The notes under the pieces: generated by a model
Seen by the model: only the letters and a program-made list of their open reading frames with translations
Told to the model about the DNA's origin: nothing
Databases searched by the model: none
Source of the DNA: Rhizobium tumorigenes
GTDB taxonomy: Bacteria > Pseudomonadota > Alphaproteobacteria > Rhizobiales > Rhizobiaceae
Assembly: GCF_003240565.2 (NCBI RefSeq)
Contig: NZ_CP117255.1
Location: forward strand, 2,896,501 to 2,960,500
Reading direction: 5' to 3'
Length of the DNA stretch: 64,000 nucleotides
Position numbers and translations under genes: made by a program
Part shown: positions 20,628 through 32,013 of the stretch, in pieces
How positions within the stretch are numbered: the stretch's first letter is position 1
How the letters are laid out: every line of letters begins with the position of its first letter

Positions 20628-21383
20628 TCAGCGTCCGCCGCTGACATCTAGGATTGCACCCGTAATATAGGAGGCGGACGGGGACAACAGGAACAACACA
20701 GCATCGGCAATCTCCTGCGCCTCGCCTGGCCGCCGCATCGGCACAAGATGGGCAAGGTCCCGCGCCCGGTTTGGCAACCCGCCAGAGGCATGGATCTCGG
20801 TATTGACGATGCCCGGCCGCACGGCATTCACCCTTATACCCTCTGCAGCAACCTCTTTCGCAAGGCCCGTCGTGAACGTGTCGATCGCACCCTTGGATGC
20901 CGCATAGTCGACATACTGGCTCGGCGAACCGAGCGTGGCGGCAACGGACGAAATGTTCACGATGGCACCGCCCTTGCCGCCGTGCCTGATCGACATTCGC
21001 TTTACAGCTTCGGCGGCGCAGAAGATCGAGCCGGTGACATTGATGCGGAACAGGCGCTCGATCCGCTCGAAAGACATTTCGTCAACCCGCGCCGTCATGT
21101 CGACGATGCCGGCATTATTGACTAGCGCGTCGATGCGGCCGAAGTGAGCATCGACGACCGCATACATGGATGCAACACCGACCGCGCTGCCCACATCACC
21201 CTCGGCAATCACCGCTTCGCCGCCTTCGCGGACGATTTCTTCGACCACGGCCTCGGCCGCCTCGCGGTTCGTCGCATAGTTGACGACCACCGCAAAGCCC
21301 AGTTTCGCCGCCAGGAGCGAGATAGCGGCGCCGATACCGCGGCTGCCGCCAGTGACGAGGATCACGGGATGATCGCTGCTCAT
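20628..21383 (-). CDS. SDR-family oxidoreductase
   Basis: This 251-residue classical short-chain dehydrogenase has TGGSRGIGAA for cofactor binding, NNAG, the catalytic Ser in NISSVAA and the YAASKGA Tyr-Lys pair, and ends SYITGAILDVSGGR. It is similar in layout to glucose or 3-oxoacyl dehydrogenases; the substrate is not known. ATG 21383 is used because MSSDHPVILVTGG begins the fold directly. It starts 5 bases after the MAPEG gene ends, so the two are probably co-translated. Confidence 0.85.
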   Translation of the reverse strand: MSSDHPVILVTGGSRGIGAAISLLAAKLGFAVVVNYATNREAAEAVVEEIVREGGEAVIAEGDVGSAVGVASMYAVVDAHFGRIDALVNNAGIVDMTARVDEMSFERIERLFRINVTGSIFCAAEAVKRMSIRHGGKGGAIVNISSVAATLGSPSQYVDYAASKGAIDTFTTGLAKEVAAEGIRVNAVRPGIVNTEIHASGGLPNRARDLAHLVPMRRPGEAQEIADAVLFLLSPSASYITGAILDVSGGR

Positions 21384-21388
21384 GGCAC

Positions 21389-21778
21389 CTACCAGACCAG
21401 TCCGACGAACATCAGTATGAGACCGATCAGCGACACCGTCCAGATCCAGGAACGGTAGGGGCTGAGACCCAGCATATAGGCCGGGAGATAGGCGAAACGG
21501 GCCCAGAACCAAAGCCCTGTGCCCCAGGAAAGCAGTGCGCCGTCATGGTTGACGTAGAGGGAAACGACGCTGAGGGCGATGAAGGCAGGATAGGTTTCCT
21601 GGAAATTGCGCAGCGCGCGGGTGGCCCGGCCGGTCAGGAGGTTGGGTTGAGGCTCGTCGTCGCGCGTGGAATTTGCCGCCTTGACGCCGATCTGAAGACG
21701 GAACGCGGTCGCCTGCGCCGTCAGGTAGATGAAGGCAAGAGCCGCGCTCCACAGCAGGTAGGTAAGTTGAAAGGACAT
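21389..21778 (-). CDS. MAPEG-family membrane protein
   Basis: This 129-residue protein has four membrane helices and the loop RATRALRNFQETYPAFIAL, the pattern of the MAPEG family (membrane-associated proteins in eicosanoid and glutathione metabolism). In bacteria these are often glutathione-dependent enzymes of unknown substrate. It lies 50 bases downstream of sucB on the same strand. Confidence 0.85.
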   Translation of the reverse strand: MSFQLTYLLWSAALAFIYLTAQATAFRLQIGVKAANSTRDDEPQPNLLTGRATRALRNFQETYPAFIALSVVSLYVNHDGALLSWGTGLWFWARFAYLPAYMLGLSPYRSWIWTVSLIGLILMFVGLVW

Positions 21779-21828
21779 CAGGACTTTCCGAAATGGAAGC
21801 GGGCCGCGAAATGCGGCCCGGCCGGTGA

Positions 21829-23082
21829 CTAGAGATCGAGAACCAGACGTTCCGGATCTTCGAGGCTCTCCTTGACGCGGACCAGGAAGGTGACGGCTTC
21901 CTTGCCGTCAACCATACGGTGGTCATAGGAGAGCGCGAGATACATCATCGGACGGATGACGATCTGGCCGCCGACGACGACCGGGCGCTCCTGGATCTTG
22001 TGCATGCCGAGAATACCGGACTGCGGTGCGTTGAGGATCGGCGAGGACATCAGCGAACCGTAGACACCGCCGTTGGTGATGGTGAACGTGCCGCCCTGCA
22101 TGTCGGCCATGGACAGCGTGCCATCGCGGGCCGCCTTGGCAAGACGGCCGAGGTCCTTCTCGATTTCCGCAACGGTCATCTGGTCGGCATCACGGATGAC
22201 GGGAACGACGAGGCCCTTGTCTGTGCCGACGGCCATGCCGACGTGACAATAGTTCTTGTAGATGATGTCGGTGCCATCGATCTCGGCGTTCACGGCGGGC
22301 AGTTCCTTGAGCGCGTGCGTAACGGCCTTGGTGAAGAAGCCCATGAAGCCGAGCTTGACGCCATGCTTCTTTTCGAAAATGTCCTTGTACTTCGAACGAA
22401 GCGCCATGACGGCCGTCATGTCCACCTCATTGTAGGTGGTCAGCATGGCAGCGGTGTTCTGCGCATCCTTGAGGCGGCGCGCGATTGTCTGGCGCAGGCG
22501 GGTCATCTTGACGCGCTCTTCACGCGGCGCATCCTCGACGGCAGTCGGTGCGCGCGGTGCGGACTTGGCAGGCTCGGCAGCGGCCGGTGCCGACAGGCCC
22601 TTGGCGACGGCAGCGATCACATCGCCCTTCAGAACCTGGCCACGCTTGCCGGAACCGTCGACCTGTTCGGCTGCAACGTTGTTCTCTGCCATCAGCTTGG
22701 CAGCAGCCGGAGCCGGCGGCATCGATGTCGGTGCGGCAGAAGCCGGGGCGGAGACAGCAGCGGCCGGAGCAGCGGCAGCAGGGGCAGCCGGCTCGGCTTT
22801 GGCAGGTGCGGCGGCAGCGGCCGGAGCAGCAGCGGCGCCACCGGCAGACATCTGGCCGAGAAGCGCGCCAAGACCCACAGTCTCGCCAGCCTGCACGACG
22901 ATTTCCGACAGCGTGCCGGCGATAGGCGACGGCACTTCGATCGTTACCTTGTCGGTTTCCAGCTCGAGCAGCGGCTCATCGACCTTGACGACATCGCCGA
23001 CTTTCTTGAACCAGGTGCCGACGGTCGCTTCGACAACAGACTCGCCGAGGGTGGGTACGCGAATTTCAGTGGCCATGTTCAA
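21829..23082 (-). CDS. sucB: Dihydrolipoyllysine succinyltransferase, E2 of 2-oxoglutarate dehydrogenase
   Basis: This 417-residue E2 core subunit transfers the succinyl group from lipoamide to CoA. It has an N-terminal lipoyl domain with the lipoylated lysine in ETDKVTIEV (K45), a long Ala/Pro-rich linker (about 80-120), a peripheral-subunit-binding domain ([21 protein letters not shown]), and the C-terminal catalytic domain with DHRMVDG. It follows sucA after a 138-base gap that holds a strong hairpin. Confidence 0.97.
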   Translation of the reverse strand: MNMATEIRVPTLGESVVEATVGTWFKKVGDVVKVDEPLLELETDKVTIEVPSPIAGTLSEIVVQAGETVGLGALLGQMSAGGAAAAPAAAAAPAKAEPAAPAAAAPAAAVSAPASAAPTSMPPAPAAAKLMAENNVAAEQVDGSGKRGQVLKGDVIAAVAKGLSAPAAAEPAKSAPRAPTAVEDAPREERVKMTRLRQTIARRLKDAQNTAAMLTTYNEVDMTAVMALRSKYKDIFEKKHGVKLGFMGFFTKAVTHALKELPAVNAEIDGTDIIYKNYCHVGMAVGTDKGLVVPVIRDADQMTVAEIEKDLGRLAKAARDGTLSMADMQGGTFTITNGGVYGSLMSSPILNAPQSGILGMHKIQERPVVVGGQIVIRPMMYLALSYDHRMVDGKEAVTFLVRVKESLEDPERLVLDL

Positions 23083-23181
23083 ATCCTGAATTTTGATCGT
23101 TATCGGTTGGACGGCGCTCCGGCAGCAGCCGAAGGGTGGTCTGACGGAGCCCGGCAGGCGACGTCTTCAATCGTATGCTAT

Positions 23182-23213
23182 GCGGAGGGGATATCTCGCG
23201 ACATCCCCTCCGC
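23182..23213 (-). repeat. Intercistronic hairpin between sucA and sucB
   Basis: GCGGAGGGGAT (23182-23192) and ATCCCCTCCGC (23203-23213) form a perfect 11-bp stem with a 10-base loop, 7 bases after the sucA stop. No T tract follows on the minus strand. It may stabilise the sucA transcript end or set the sucA:sucB ratio. Confidence 0.6.
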
Positions 23214-23220
23214 TTCGTTC

Positions 23221-26205
23221 TTAACCGCCGAGCGCATCCTCGAGGAAGGCTGCCAGCTGCGCCAGATGCTTCGACATCAGGCCCGTTGCCGGCGAAGCGG
23301 CAGCCGGACGGCCGGTGTAGCGGACGCGCTGGTACTTGGCGTCGATATGGGCAAGAACCCATTCCAGATAAGGATCGATGAACGACCAGGCACCCATGTT
23401 CTTGGGCTCTTCCTGGCACCAGACCATTTCCGCATTGCGGAAGCGGCTCAGTTCGTTGATCAGCGCCTTGGCCGGGAACGGATAAAGCTGTTCGATGCGC
23501 AGCAGGTAGACGTCATCGACGCCGCGCTTTTCACGCTCTTCCAGAAGGTCGTAGTAGACCTTGCCGGAGCAGATGACGACGCGACGGATCTTGGCGTCCT
23601 TCTGCAGCTTGATCGGACCGTCCTTGATGACTTCGGCATCGTCCCACAGCAGGCGGTGGAAAGAAGACTCGCCGGCCATTTCGGCAAGCCCCGACACAGC
23701 CTTCTTGTGACGCAGCAAAGACTTCGGCGTCATCATGATCAGCGGCTTGCGGAAATCGCGCTTCATCTGGCGACGCAGGATGTGGAAATAGTTAGCCGGC
23801 GTCGTAACGTTGGCAACCTGCATGTTGTCTTCGGCGCAGAGCTGGAGGAAGCGCTCCAGGCGTGCCGACGAATGCTCGGGGCCCTGACCTTCGTAACCGT
23901 GCGGCAGCAGGCAGACTAGACCCGACATGCGCAGCCACTTGCGCTCGCCCGACGATACGAACTGGTCGAATACCACCTGCGCACCGTTGGCGAAATCGCC
24001 GAACTGGGCTTCCCAAAGGGTCAATGCATTGGGACGGGCCAGCGAGTAGCCGTATTCGAAACCAAGCACGGCCTCTTCCGAGAGCATTGAATTGATGACT
24101 TCGTAGCGTCCCTGGGTCGATGACAGGTTGGCGAGCGGAACGTAGCGCTGCTCGGTCTCCTGATCGTATAGCACGGAATGGCGCTGAGAGAAGGTGCCGC
24201 GCTCGCAGTCCTGGCCGGAGAGGCGGATCTTCGTACCCTCGACGCAAAGAGCGCCGAAAGCCAGGGCCTCTGCCATTGCCCAGTCGATGCCTTCGCCCGA
24301 CGAGATCATGTTGGCGCGGTTTTCCATGAAGCGCTGGATCGTCCGGTGCGCGTTGAAGCCTTCCGGGATTTCGGACAGCTTGCGGCCGATATCCTTGAGT
24401 GTCTTCATCGGGACGGCGGTCTTGCCGCGGCGCTGTTCGTCTGCATTGTCGGCGGCACGAAGGCCCGACCACTGGCCATCGAGCCAGTCGGCCTTGTTCG
24501 GCTTGTAGTGCTGGCCTGCCTCGAACTCTTCCTCGAGATGTGCGCGCCAATCGGCCTTCATCTTGTCGACGTCTTCCTGCGAAACGACGCCCTCGGCAAT
24601 CAGGCGAGCCGAGTAGAGCTGCAATACAGACTGGTGACCGCGGATGACCTTGTACATTTTCGGCTGAGTGAAGGACGGCTCGTCGCCTTCATTGTGGCCG
24701 TAGCGGCGATAGCAGAACATGTCGAGGACGACAGGCTTATGGAACTTCATTCGGAATTCGGTGGCAACCTTGGCCGCATAGACGACGGCTTCCGGATCGT
24801 CACCGTTTGCATGGAAGATCGGCGCCTCGATCATCTTGGCAACGTCGGATGGATAGGGCGACGAGCGCGAATAGGCCGGATTGGTGGTGAAACCGATCTG
24901 GTTGTTGATGATGACGTGCATCGTACCGGCAACGCGGTGACCGCGCAGCCCGGACAGGCCGAGAATTTCAGCAATGACGCCCTGGCCGGCAAAGGCCGCG
25001 TCGCCGTGGATCAGCAGAGGCATGACCTTGGCGCGTTCCGTCAGCGGAATGGTGTCGCCGTCCCAGACGGTGGCGCCCATGTCCTGCTTGGCGCGGACCT
25101 TGCCCATGACGACCGGGTCGACGATTTCAAGATGCGAAGGGTTTGCCGTCAGCGATACGTGGATCTTGTTGCCGTCGAAATCGCGGTCTGAAGAGGCACC
25201 GAGATGGTACTTCACGTCGCCGGAGCCTTCGACTTCGTCAGGCGCATAGGAGCCGCCCTTGAACTCGTGGAAGATGGCGCGATGCGGCTTGCCCATGACC
25301 TGGGACAGCACGTTCAGGCGACCACGGTGGGCCATGCCGAACACGGCTTCGCGCACGCCGAGCGCGCCGCCGCTCTTCAACATCTGCTCCAGCGCCGGGA
25401 TCAGCGATTCACCGCCGTCGAGGCCGAAACGCTTTGTGCCCTTGAACTTGACGTCGAGAAACTGCTCGTAGCCTTCGGCTTCGATAACCTTCTGGAGAAT
25501 GGCCTTCTTGGCTGCCGGCGAAAACGCGACACCCTTGTCCGGTCCTTCGATGCGCTCCTGGACCCAGGCTTTTTCTTCCGGGTTGGACATGTGCATGAAC
25601 TCGACGCCCAGCGTCGAGCAATAGGTGCGCTCGAGGATCTCGATCATTTCACGCACGGAGGCGTATTCTAGGCCGAGAACGTTATCGATGAAAATCTTGC
25701 GGTCGTAGTCTGCCTCGGTGAAGCCGTACGCTTCGGGCGACAGCTCGTGGTAGTCCTCGACCGGGGCAGCGATACCAAGCGGATCGAGCTTGGCATGCAG
25801 GTGGCCGCGCATGCGGTAGGCACGGATCATCATGATGGCGCGCACCGAGTCGCGGGTCGCCTGGATGATGTCGGCACCGTCGGTCGGCTTGCCGGCTGCT
25901 TCGGCCTTTGCCTTGACCTTGGTCTCGACAACCTTCTCGATCACGCCCCAGTTGCCGTCGAGCGCCGAGACAAGATCGCCACCGGCCGCAATCGGCCAGT
26001 TCTTGCGCTGCCAAGAGGCGCCCTTGGCTGCCCGCTTCACATCGCCCGGATTGTCATCCAGCGCCTTGAAGAAAGACTGCCATTCGTCGGAAACCGACGA
26101 GGCGTCCTGCTCGTAGCGCGCATAGAGCTGCTCGATATAGGCCGCATTGGCGCCGTCGAGGAACGACGTGATCTGAAATTGCTCGTTGGCTTCTTGTCTT
26201 GCCAT
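23221..26205 (-). CDS. sucA: 2-oxoglutarate dehydrogenase E1 component
   Basis: This 994-residue thiamine-diphosphate enzyme decarboxylates 2-oxoglutarate and succinylates the lipoyl group of SucB. The N-terminal YIEQLYARYEQDASSVSDEW matches the E2-binding region, GMAHRGRLNVL and GDAAFAGQGV form the ThDP/metal site, and the C-terminal transketolase-like domain includes EEPKNMGAW. The length is slightly above E. coli SucA, as in other rhizobia. It lies 162 bases downstream of sucD. Confidence 0.98.
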   Translation of the reverse strand: MARQEANEQFQITSFLDGANAAYIEQLYARYEQDASSVSDEWQSFFKALDDNPGDVKRAAKGASWQRKNWPIAAGGDLVSALDGNWGVIEKVVETKVKAKAEAAGKPTDGADIIQATRDSVRAIMMIRAYRMRGHLHAKLDPLGIAAPVEDYHELSPEAYGFTEADYDRKIFIDNVLGLEYASVREMIEILERTYCSTLGVEFMHMSNPEEKAWVQERIEGPDKGVAFSPAAKKAILQKVIEAEGYEQFLDVKFKGTKRFGLDGGESLIPALEQMLKSGGALGVREAVFGMAHRGRLNVLSQVMGKPHRAIFHEFKGGSYAPDEVEGSGDVKYHLGASSDRDFDGNKIHVSLTANPSHLEIVDPVVMGKVRAKQDMGATVWDGDTIPLTERAKVMPLLIHGDAAFAGQGVIAEILGLSGLRGHRVAGTMHVIINNQIGFTTNPAYSRSSPYPSDVAKMIEAPIFHANGDDPEAVVYAAKVATEFRMKFHKPVVLDMFCYRRYGHNEGDEPSFTQPKMYKVIRGHQSVLQLYSARLIAEGVVSQEDVDKMKADWRAHLEEEFEAGQHYKPNKADWLDGQWSGLRAADNADEQRRGKTAVPMKTLKDIGRKLSEIPEGFNAHRTIQRFMENRANMISSGEGIDWAMAEALAFGALCVEGTKIRLSGQDCERGTFSQRHSVLYDQETEQRYVPLANLSSTQGRYEVINSMLSEEAVLGFEYGYSLARPNALTLWEAQFGDFANGAQVVFDQFVSSGERKWLRMSGLVCLLPHGYEGQGPEHSSARLERFLQLCAEDNMQVANVTTPANYFHILRRQMKRDFRKPLIMMTPKSLLRHKKAVSGLAEMAGESSFHRLLWDDAEVIKDGPIKLQKDAKIRRVVICSGKVYYDLLEEREKRGVDDVYLLRIEQLYPFPAKALINELSRFRNAEMVWCQEEPKNMGAWSFIDPYLEWVLAHIDAKYQRVRYTGRPAAASPATGLMSKHLAQLAAFLEDALGG

Positions 26206-26311
26206 GGTGATCTGCGGACGCTGGTCCGCCTCCCGACTTGAATGGATTGCCGGTCATTTCCGGCGGCCGCATTTCAATTTTCATCCGCCTGTGGCGGCAG
26301 TCATTTCGGGC

Positions 26312-26355
26312 AGATGCCCTGAAATCGAAATGGGCAGGGGCTGATGTCCCTGCCC
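26312..26355 (-). repeat. Two tandem hairpins between sucD and sucA
   Basis: Just after the sucD stop there are two adjacent inverted repeats. One is ATTTC-GGGC with GCCC-GAAAT (about 26312-26334). The other is GGGCAGGG (26332-26339) with CCCTGCCC (26348-26355). Neither is followed by a T run on the minus strand, so they look like processing or attenuation structures rather than a terminator. Confidence 0.5.
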
Positions 26356-26367
26356 TTATATATCGGA

Positions 26368-27270
26368 TCAGCCCTTGAGGACTTCAACCAGCGTCTTGCC
26401 GAGGCGGGCCGGAGAGGGCGAGACGCGGATGCCTGCTGCTTCCATCGCAGCGATCTTGTCTTCCGCGCCACCCTTGCCGCCGGAAATCACGGCGCCGGCA
26501 TGGCCCATTGTGCGGCCGGGAGGTGCCGTGCGGCCAGCGATGAAGCCGACCATTGGCTTGGAGCGGCCGCGTTTGGCTTCGTCCTTGATGAACTGCGCCG
26601 CGTCTTCTTCTGCCGAACCGCCGATTTCGCCGATCATGATGATCGACTTGGTTTCTTCGTCAGCCAGGAACATTTCCAGGATGTCGATGAACTCGGTGCC
26701 CTTGACCGGATCGCCGCCGATGCCGACAGCCGTCGTCTGGCCGAGGCCTTCGTTGGTCGTCTGGAAAACGGCTTCATAGGTGAGCGTACCGGAGCGCGAC
26801 AGGACGCCGACGGAGCCCTTCTTGAAGATCGAGCCCGGCATGATGCCGATCTTGCACTCGTCCGGCGTCATGACGCCGGGGCAGTTCGGGCCGATGAGGC
26901 GCGACTTGGAGGCGTCGAGGCGAGCCTTGACCTTGATCATGTCAGCGACCGGAATGCCTTCGGTGATGCAGACAATCAGCGGGATCTCGGCTTCAATGGC
27001 TTCGAGGATGGCAGCAGCAGCGCCGGCTGGCGGCACGTAAATGACCGATGCGTCTGCGCCGGTTGCTTCCTTGCCTTCGGCAACGGTCGCAAAGATCGGC
27101 AGGGATTCGCCGGCCGAACCGGCCCAGGTCTCGCCACCCTTCTTGGGGTTGATACCGCCGACCATCTTGGTGCCGTGGTAGGCAAGCGCCTGCTCGGTGT
27201 GGAAGGTGCCGGTCTTGCCGGTCAGACCCTGAACCAGGATCTTCGTGTTTTTGTTAATCAGAATGGACAT
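26368..27270 (-). CDS. sucD: Succinyl-CoA synthetase, alpha subunit
   Basis: The 300-residue alpha subunit binds CoA and carries the phosphorylated histidine of ADP-forming succinyl-CoA synthetase. Seen directly are the CoA-binding [23 protein letters not shown] and the active-site histidine in [11 protein letters not shown]. Its ATG overlaps by one base the stop codon of an unrecognised 126-residue gene, rather than following sucC directly. Confidence 0.98.
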   Translation of the reverse strand: MSILINKNTKILVQGLTGKTGTFHTEQALAYHGTKMVGGINPKKGGETWAGSAGESLPIFATVAEGKEATGADASVIYVPPAGAAAAILEAIEAEIPLIVCITEGIPVADMIKVKARLDASKSRLIGPNCPGVMTPDECKIGIMPGSIFKKGSVGVLSRSGTLTYEAVFQTTNEGLGQTTAVGIGGDPVKGTEFIDILEMFLADEETKSIIMIGEIGGSAEEDAAQFIKDEAKRGRSKPMVGFIAGRTAPPGRTMGHAGAVISGGKGGAEDKIAAMEAAGIRVSPSPARLGKTLVEVLKG

Positions 27271-27650
27271 TAGTTGTCTTCCTCTTCCTCGAACTCGAGG
27301 GGATCGAATGCCTCAAAGGCGTCATTGGAAAAGCGGTAGCCTTTGCCGGCGGCCGACTTTTGCGTCAGGTGCGCCTCGAGGTTCTTGGACCACTGCGTAC
27401 GGAACCAGTCGTAATGCTGGTCGACCTGGGAAATGCCCAGTTCGCCCTTCCAGACGAACAGGTCGGTATCCTTGATCTTTTCGGCAAAGTAGGCCTGCGC
27501 GTCGTCGTTGTGCGTGAAATGCGCCCAACGCTCGGCGGTACCGTCTTCGCTGTCGTACTCGCTGTCCCAGCAGACGAAGTAGCAAAGGTTCGCATCCGTC
27601 TCGTTAGGGCCAAAAGGCTGACGATTGGGGTTCTTCGGGGATTTGGCCAT
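27270..27650 (-). CDS. Unrecognised 126-residue acidic protein between sucC and sucD
   Basis: I do not recognise this family. The 126-residue product is soluble, rich in aromatic and acidic residues, and ends in [12 protein letters not shown]. The core contains [17 protein letters not shown], an alternating pattern [24 protein letters not shown], and [17 protein letters not shown]. There is no signal peptide or membrane segment. It is very likely a real gene: its ATG is 2 bases after the sucC stop, its TAA overlaps the sucD ATG (TAATG), and no overlapping ORF competes. In the rhizobial suc operons I remember, sucC is followed directly by sucD, so this is an insertion. A role in succinyl-CoA synthetase assembly or regulation is only a guess from position. 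Confidence 0.8.
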   Translation of the reverse strand: MAKSPKNPNRQPFGPNETDANLCYFVCWDSEYDSEDGTAERWAHFTHNDDAQAYFAEKIKDTDLFVWKGELGISQVDQHYDWFRTQWSKNLEAHLTQKSAAGKGYRFSNDAFEAFDPLEFEEEEDN

Positions 27651-27652
27651 CG

Positions 27653-28849
<1,197 letters not shown>

Positions 28850-28893
28850 GGATCTATCCCTATTGGAACGCGACGCTTATTTCAGCGCCAAAC

Positions 28894-29940
<1,047 letters not shown>

Positions 29941-29992
29941 CTAAAATGGCAATTGATTATTTTGTGACGTTAAAATTCAATCGGTTAGATAT

Positions 29993-30022
29993 AAAAACTC
30001 TTACGTAAACGTAAGAGTTTTT
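29993..30022 (-). terminator. Terminator downstream of zapE
   Basis: A perfect 14-bp inverted repeat (29993-30006 against 30009-30022) with a 2-base centre starts with five A and ends with five T. It can terminate in both directions. It separates zapE from the mdh promoter. Confidence 0.88.
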
Positions 30023-30034
30023 GTCACCATATCG

Positions 30035-31195
30035 TTACTCGGCCGCTGACTTAGTTCGAATCTGGGCGAGATACTCCGCACTTCTCATCTCGAAAAGCCG
30101 TGAGGCTGTCCGGTCGAATTCGAGGCCCTCGGTGCCACGCCGTTGCACGAGAAGTGCTTCCGGCATCGCCGTTGCGGAGATCGTCACATGGATGGCGTGA
30201 TCGTAAAGCGTGTCGATGAGAATGATGAAACGCTTGGTCTGATTGCGCTTTTCCGGTCCAAGCTCCGGAATGCGATCGATGAATATCGTGTCGAAACGCG
30301 CTGCAATCGCGAGAAAATCTCCGGCCCCAAGGGGGGCCTCGCAGAGATCGGCGAATGAAAACCGCGCCAGCCTGTCGACGGCAGCCGGCACATGGACGGT
30401 CCGGCCCTTTCTCTGGATCTCGACTGGCTGTGCCGCGCGTCCGTGAAGCGCCCGCGCCCAGGCTGCATCCATCGCCTTGTCGGTCTCGGCGTTCAGTGGC
30501 GTCAGGTAGACAGGCTGGCTGTCGTCCTTTTCCATGCGGTAATCGGTCGGCGAGTCCAGCGTCACCACGTCGACATAGGTCTTCAGAAGTGTGATGAACG
30601 GCGTGAACAGCGAGCGGTTGAGGCCCTCGCGGTAAAGGTTATCCGGCTCGACGTTGGACGTGGTGACAAGAACGCAGCCAAGCGAGAACAGTTCTGAAAA
30701 CAGACGCGACAGGATCATCGCATCGGCGATATCGGTGACGCTGAATTCGTCGAAGCACAACAGCTCCGCCTCGGCAAACAGATCGGCCGCGACAGGCGGA
30801 ACAGGATCGGAAAGCTTCGTGTCGCCATTCTTGATCTTCAGCCGATGGGCCGCGATACGGTTGTGGACGTCGGCCATGAACTCGTGGAAGTGCGCCCGCC
30901 GCTTCTTCTTGGACGGCGCCATGGCGAAGAACATGTCCATCAGCATCGTCTTGCCGCGCCCGACGCTGCCGTGAATGTAGAGGCCACGGATAGACTCGGG
31001 CTTCTTGCGCGCCGCAAACAGCCATCCGAGCGCACTGGCCTTCGCAGCCGGCCGCCGCTGCTTGAGAGCGGCCAGCACCCGGTCGAGATGTTTCGCGACA
31101 TCCATCTGCGCTGCATCCACCTGCAGCGAACCGGAAGCCGTCAGCGATTTCAACTTTTCGCTGACGCTGATCGAGTAGTCAGGCATAGGCTGCAT
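30035..31195 (-). CDS. zapE: Cell division protein ZapE (AFG1-like ATPase)
   Basis: This 386-residue P-loop ATPase belongs to the ZapE/AFG1 family, which in E. coli acts at the FtsZ ring during constriction and in mitochondria (Lace1/Afg1) in respiratory complex quality control. Walker A GSVGRGKTMLMD and the Walker B block LLCFDEFSVTDIADAMIL are clear, as is the HFHEFM motif. In alphaproteobacteria the gene is commonly next to mdh, as here. A GAGG lies about 9 bases before the ATG. Confidence 0.93.
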   Translation of the reverse strand: MQPMPDYSISVSEKLKSLTASGSLQVDAAQMDVAKHLDRVLAALKQRRPAAKASALGWLFAARKKPESIRGLYIHGSVGRGKTMLMDMFFAMAPSKKKRRAHFHEFMADVHNRIAAHRLKIKNGDTKLSDPVPPVAADLFAEAELLCFDEFSVTDIADAMILSRLFSELFSLGCVLVTTSNVEPDNLYREGLNRSLFTPFITLLKTYVDVVTLDSPTDYRMEKDDSQPVYLTPLNAETDKAMDAAWARALHGRAAQPVEIQRKGRTVHVPAAVDRLARFSFADLCEAPLGAGDFLAIAARFDTIFIDRIPELGPEKRNQTKRFIILIDTLYDHAIHVTISATAMPEALLVQRRGTEGLEFDRTASRLFEMRSAEYLAQIRTKSAAE

Positions 31196-31242
31196 GGAAA
31201 AATCCGCCTCGCGCGTCGAAAGATGGCCGGTGGGCCGCAGAC

Positions 31243-31782
31243 CTAGCGGCTAAGCGTGATCGGCTGGCCAGAGGCCGTGGTGCCGGTGAAACGCGAGTCG
31301 GCCGTCTTGTAAACCGAACCCAGCTGGTTGCCGCTACGGTCCTTCAGCACGACCTGCTTGCCGGCCACTTCCCAGGATCCCATCGTCGTCAGTTCGCCGA
31401 CGCAGCCGCGTGTACCGCCGCGCGATCCGCTGCCGAGATTGGTCAGTGTCAGGAACATGTCGCAGCTCGTGCCGCCGTTGCCTACTTTCCAGCTGCCGAC
31501 CATCGATTCCTTGGTGACATCGAGGCCAGACGCAGCAATCGCTGCATTCTGCTGCGGCGCGCCATTACCCGGATTTGCCGACGGAGGTGCTGGAAACTGC
31601 GAGCCGGTACCGGTCGGGGAAGGAAGCTGGCTGGACTGGACCTGCCCAACGGGAGCAGCCTGGATCGGCGGTGGGGAATAGGCTGGAGAAGCGGAGCCAT
31701 AATCGTTGTTGTAACCCGTCCGCTGGCAACCCGCCAGCGCCACGCCGATAACTGCAGCCGTCGCAGCATATTTGAATCGCAT
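31243..31782 (-). CDS. Outer-membrane lipoprotein with protease-inhibitor (Inh/Omp19) domain
   Basis: This 179-residue lipoprotein has a lipobox VALAGC with the lipidated cysteine at residue 19, a Pro/Ser/Gln-rich linker (about 30-85) and a C-terminal AprI/Inh-type beta-barrel domain with two cysteines (TSCDMF and RGCVGEL) for the usual disulfide. Its C-terminal layout, with [11 protein letters not shown] and the end QPITLSR, closely resembles Brucella Omp19, an outer-membrane lipoprotein with protease-inhibitor activity. ATG 31782 gives the canonical signal peptide; the open frame extends upstream to 31833 without one. Confidence 0.85.
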   Translation of the reverse strand: MRFKYAATAAVIGVALAGCQRTGYNNDYGSASPAYSPPPIQAAPVGQVQSSQLPSPTGTGSQFPAPPSANPGNGAPQQNAAIAASGLDVTKESMVGSWKVGNGGTSCDMFLTLTNLGSGSRGGTRGCVGELTTMGSWEVAGKQVVLKDRSGNQLGSVYKTADSRFTGTTASGQPITLSR

Positions 31783-31958
31783 TAGGAAACTCCTGAAATA
31801 GCCCAGCCTGCCCCGACGTTGGCGCGCAATCACGGCGGAATTATCGTGAAAGGCATTGATGAATCAAGTGAGCACAAGGAGAAATTGTCGCGGGCCGTTG
31901 CCCTTGCCTCTGTCGTGGGACAAATTTGGCGCATTTTTCCAGACGTCCGAACGAAAGA

Positions 31959-31982
31959 CGCCCTCAGATCGACATGAGGGCG
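31959..31982 (-). terminator. Hairpin downstream of sdhB
   Basis: CGCCCTCA (31959-31966) pairs with TGAGGGCG (31975-31982), 31 bases after the sdhB stop. On the minus strand a short TCTTTC follows. It is probably the terminator of the sdh operon, though the T run is weak. Confidence 0.55.
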
Positions 31983-32013
31983 GCTCGATAGTGCATATAA
32001 TGAGAGCAAGCAG

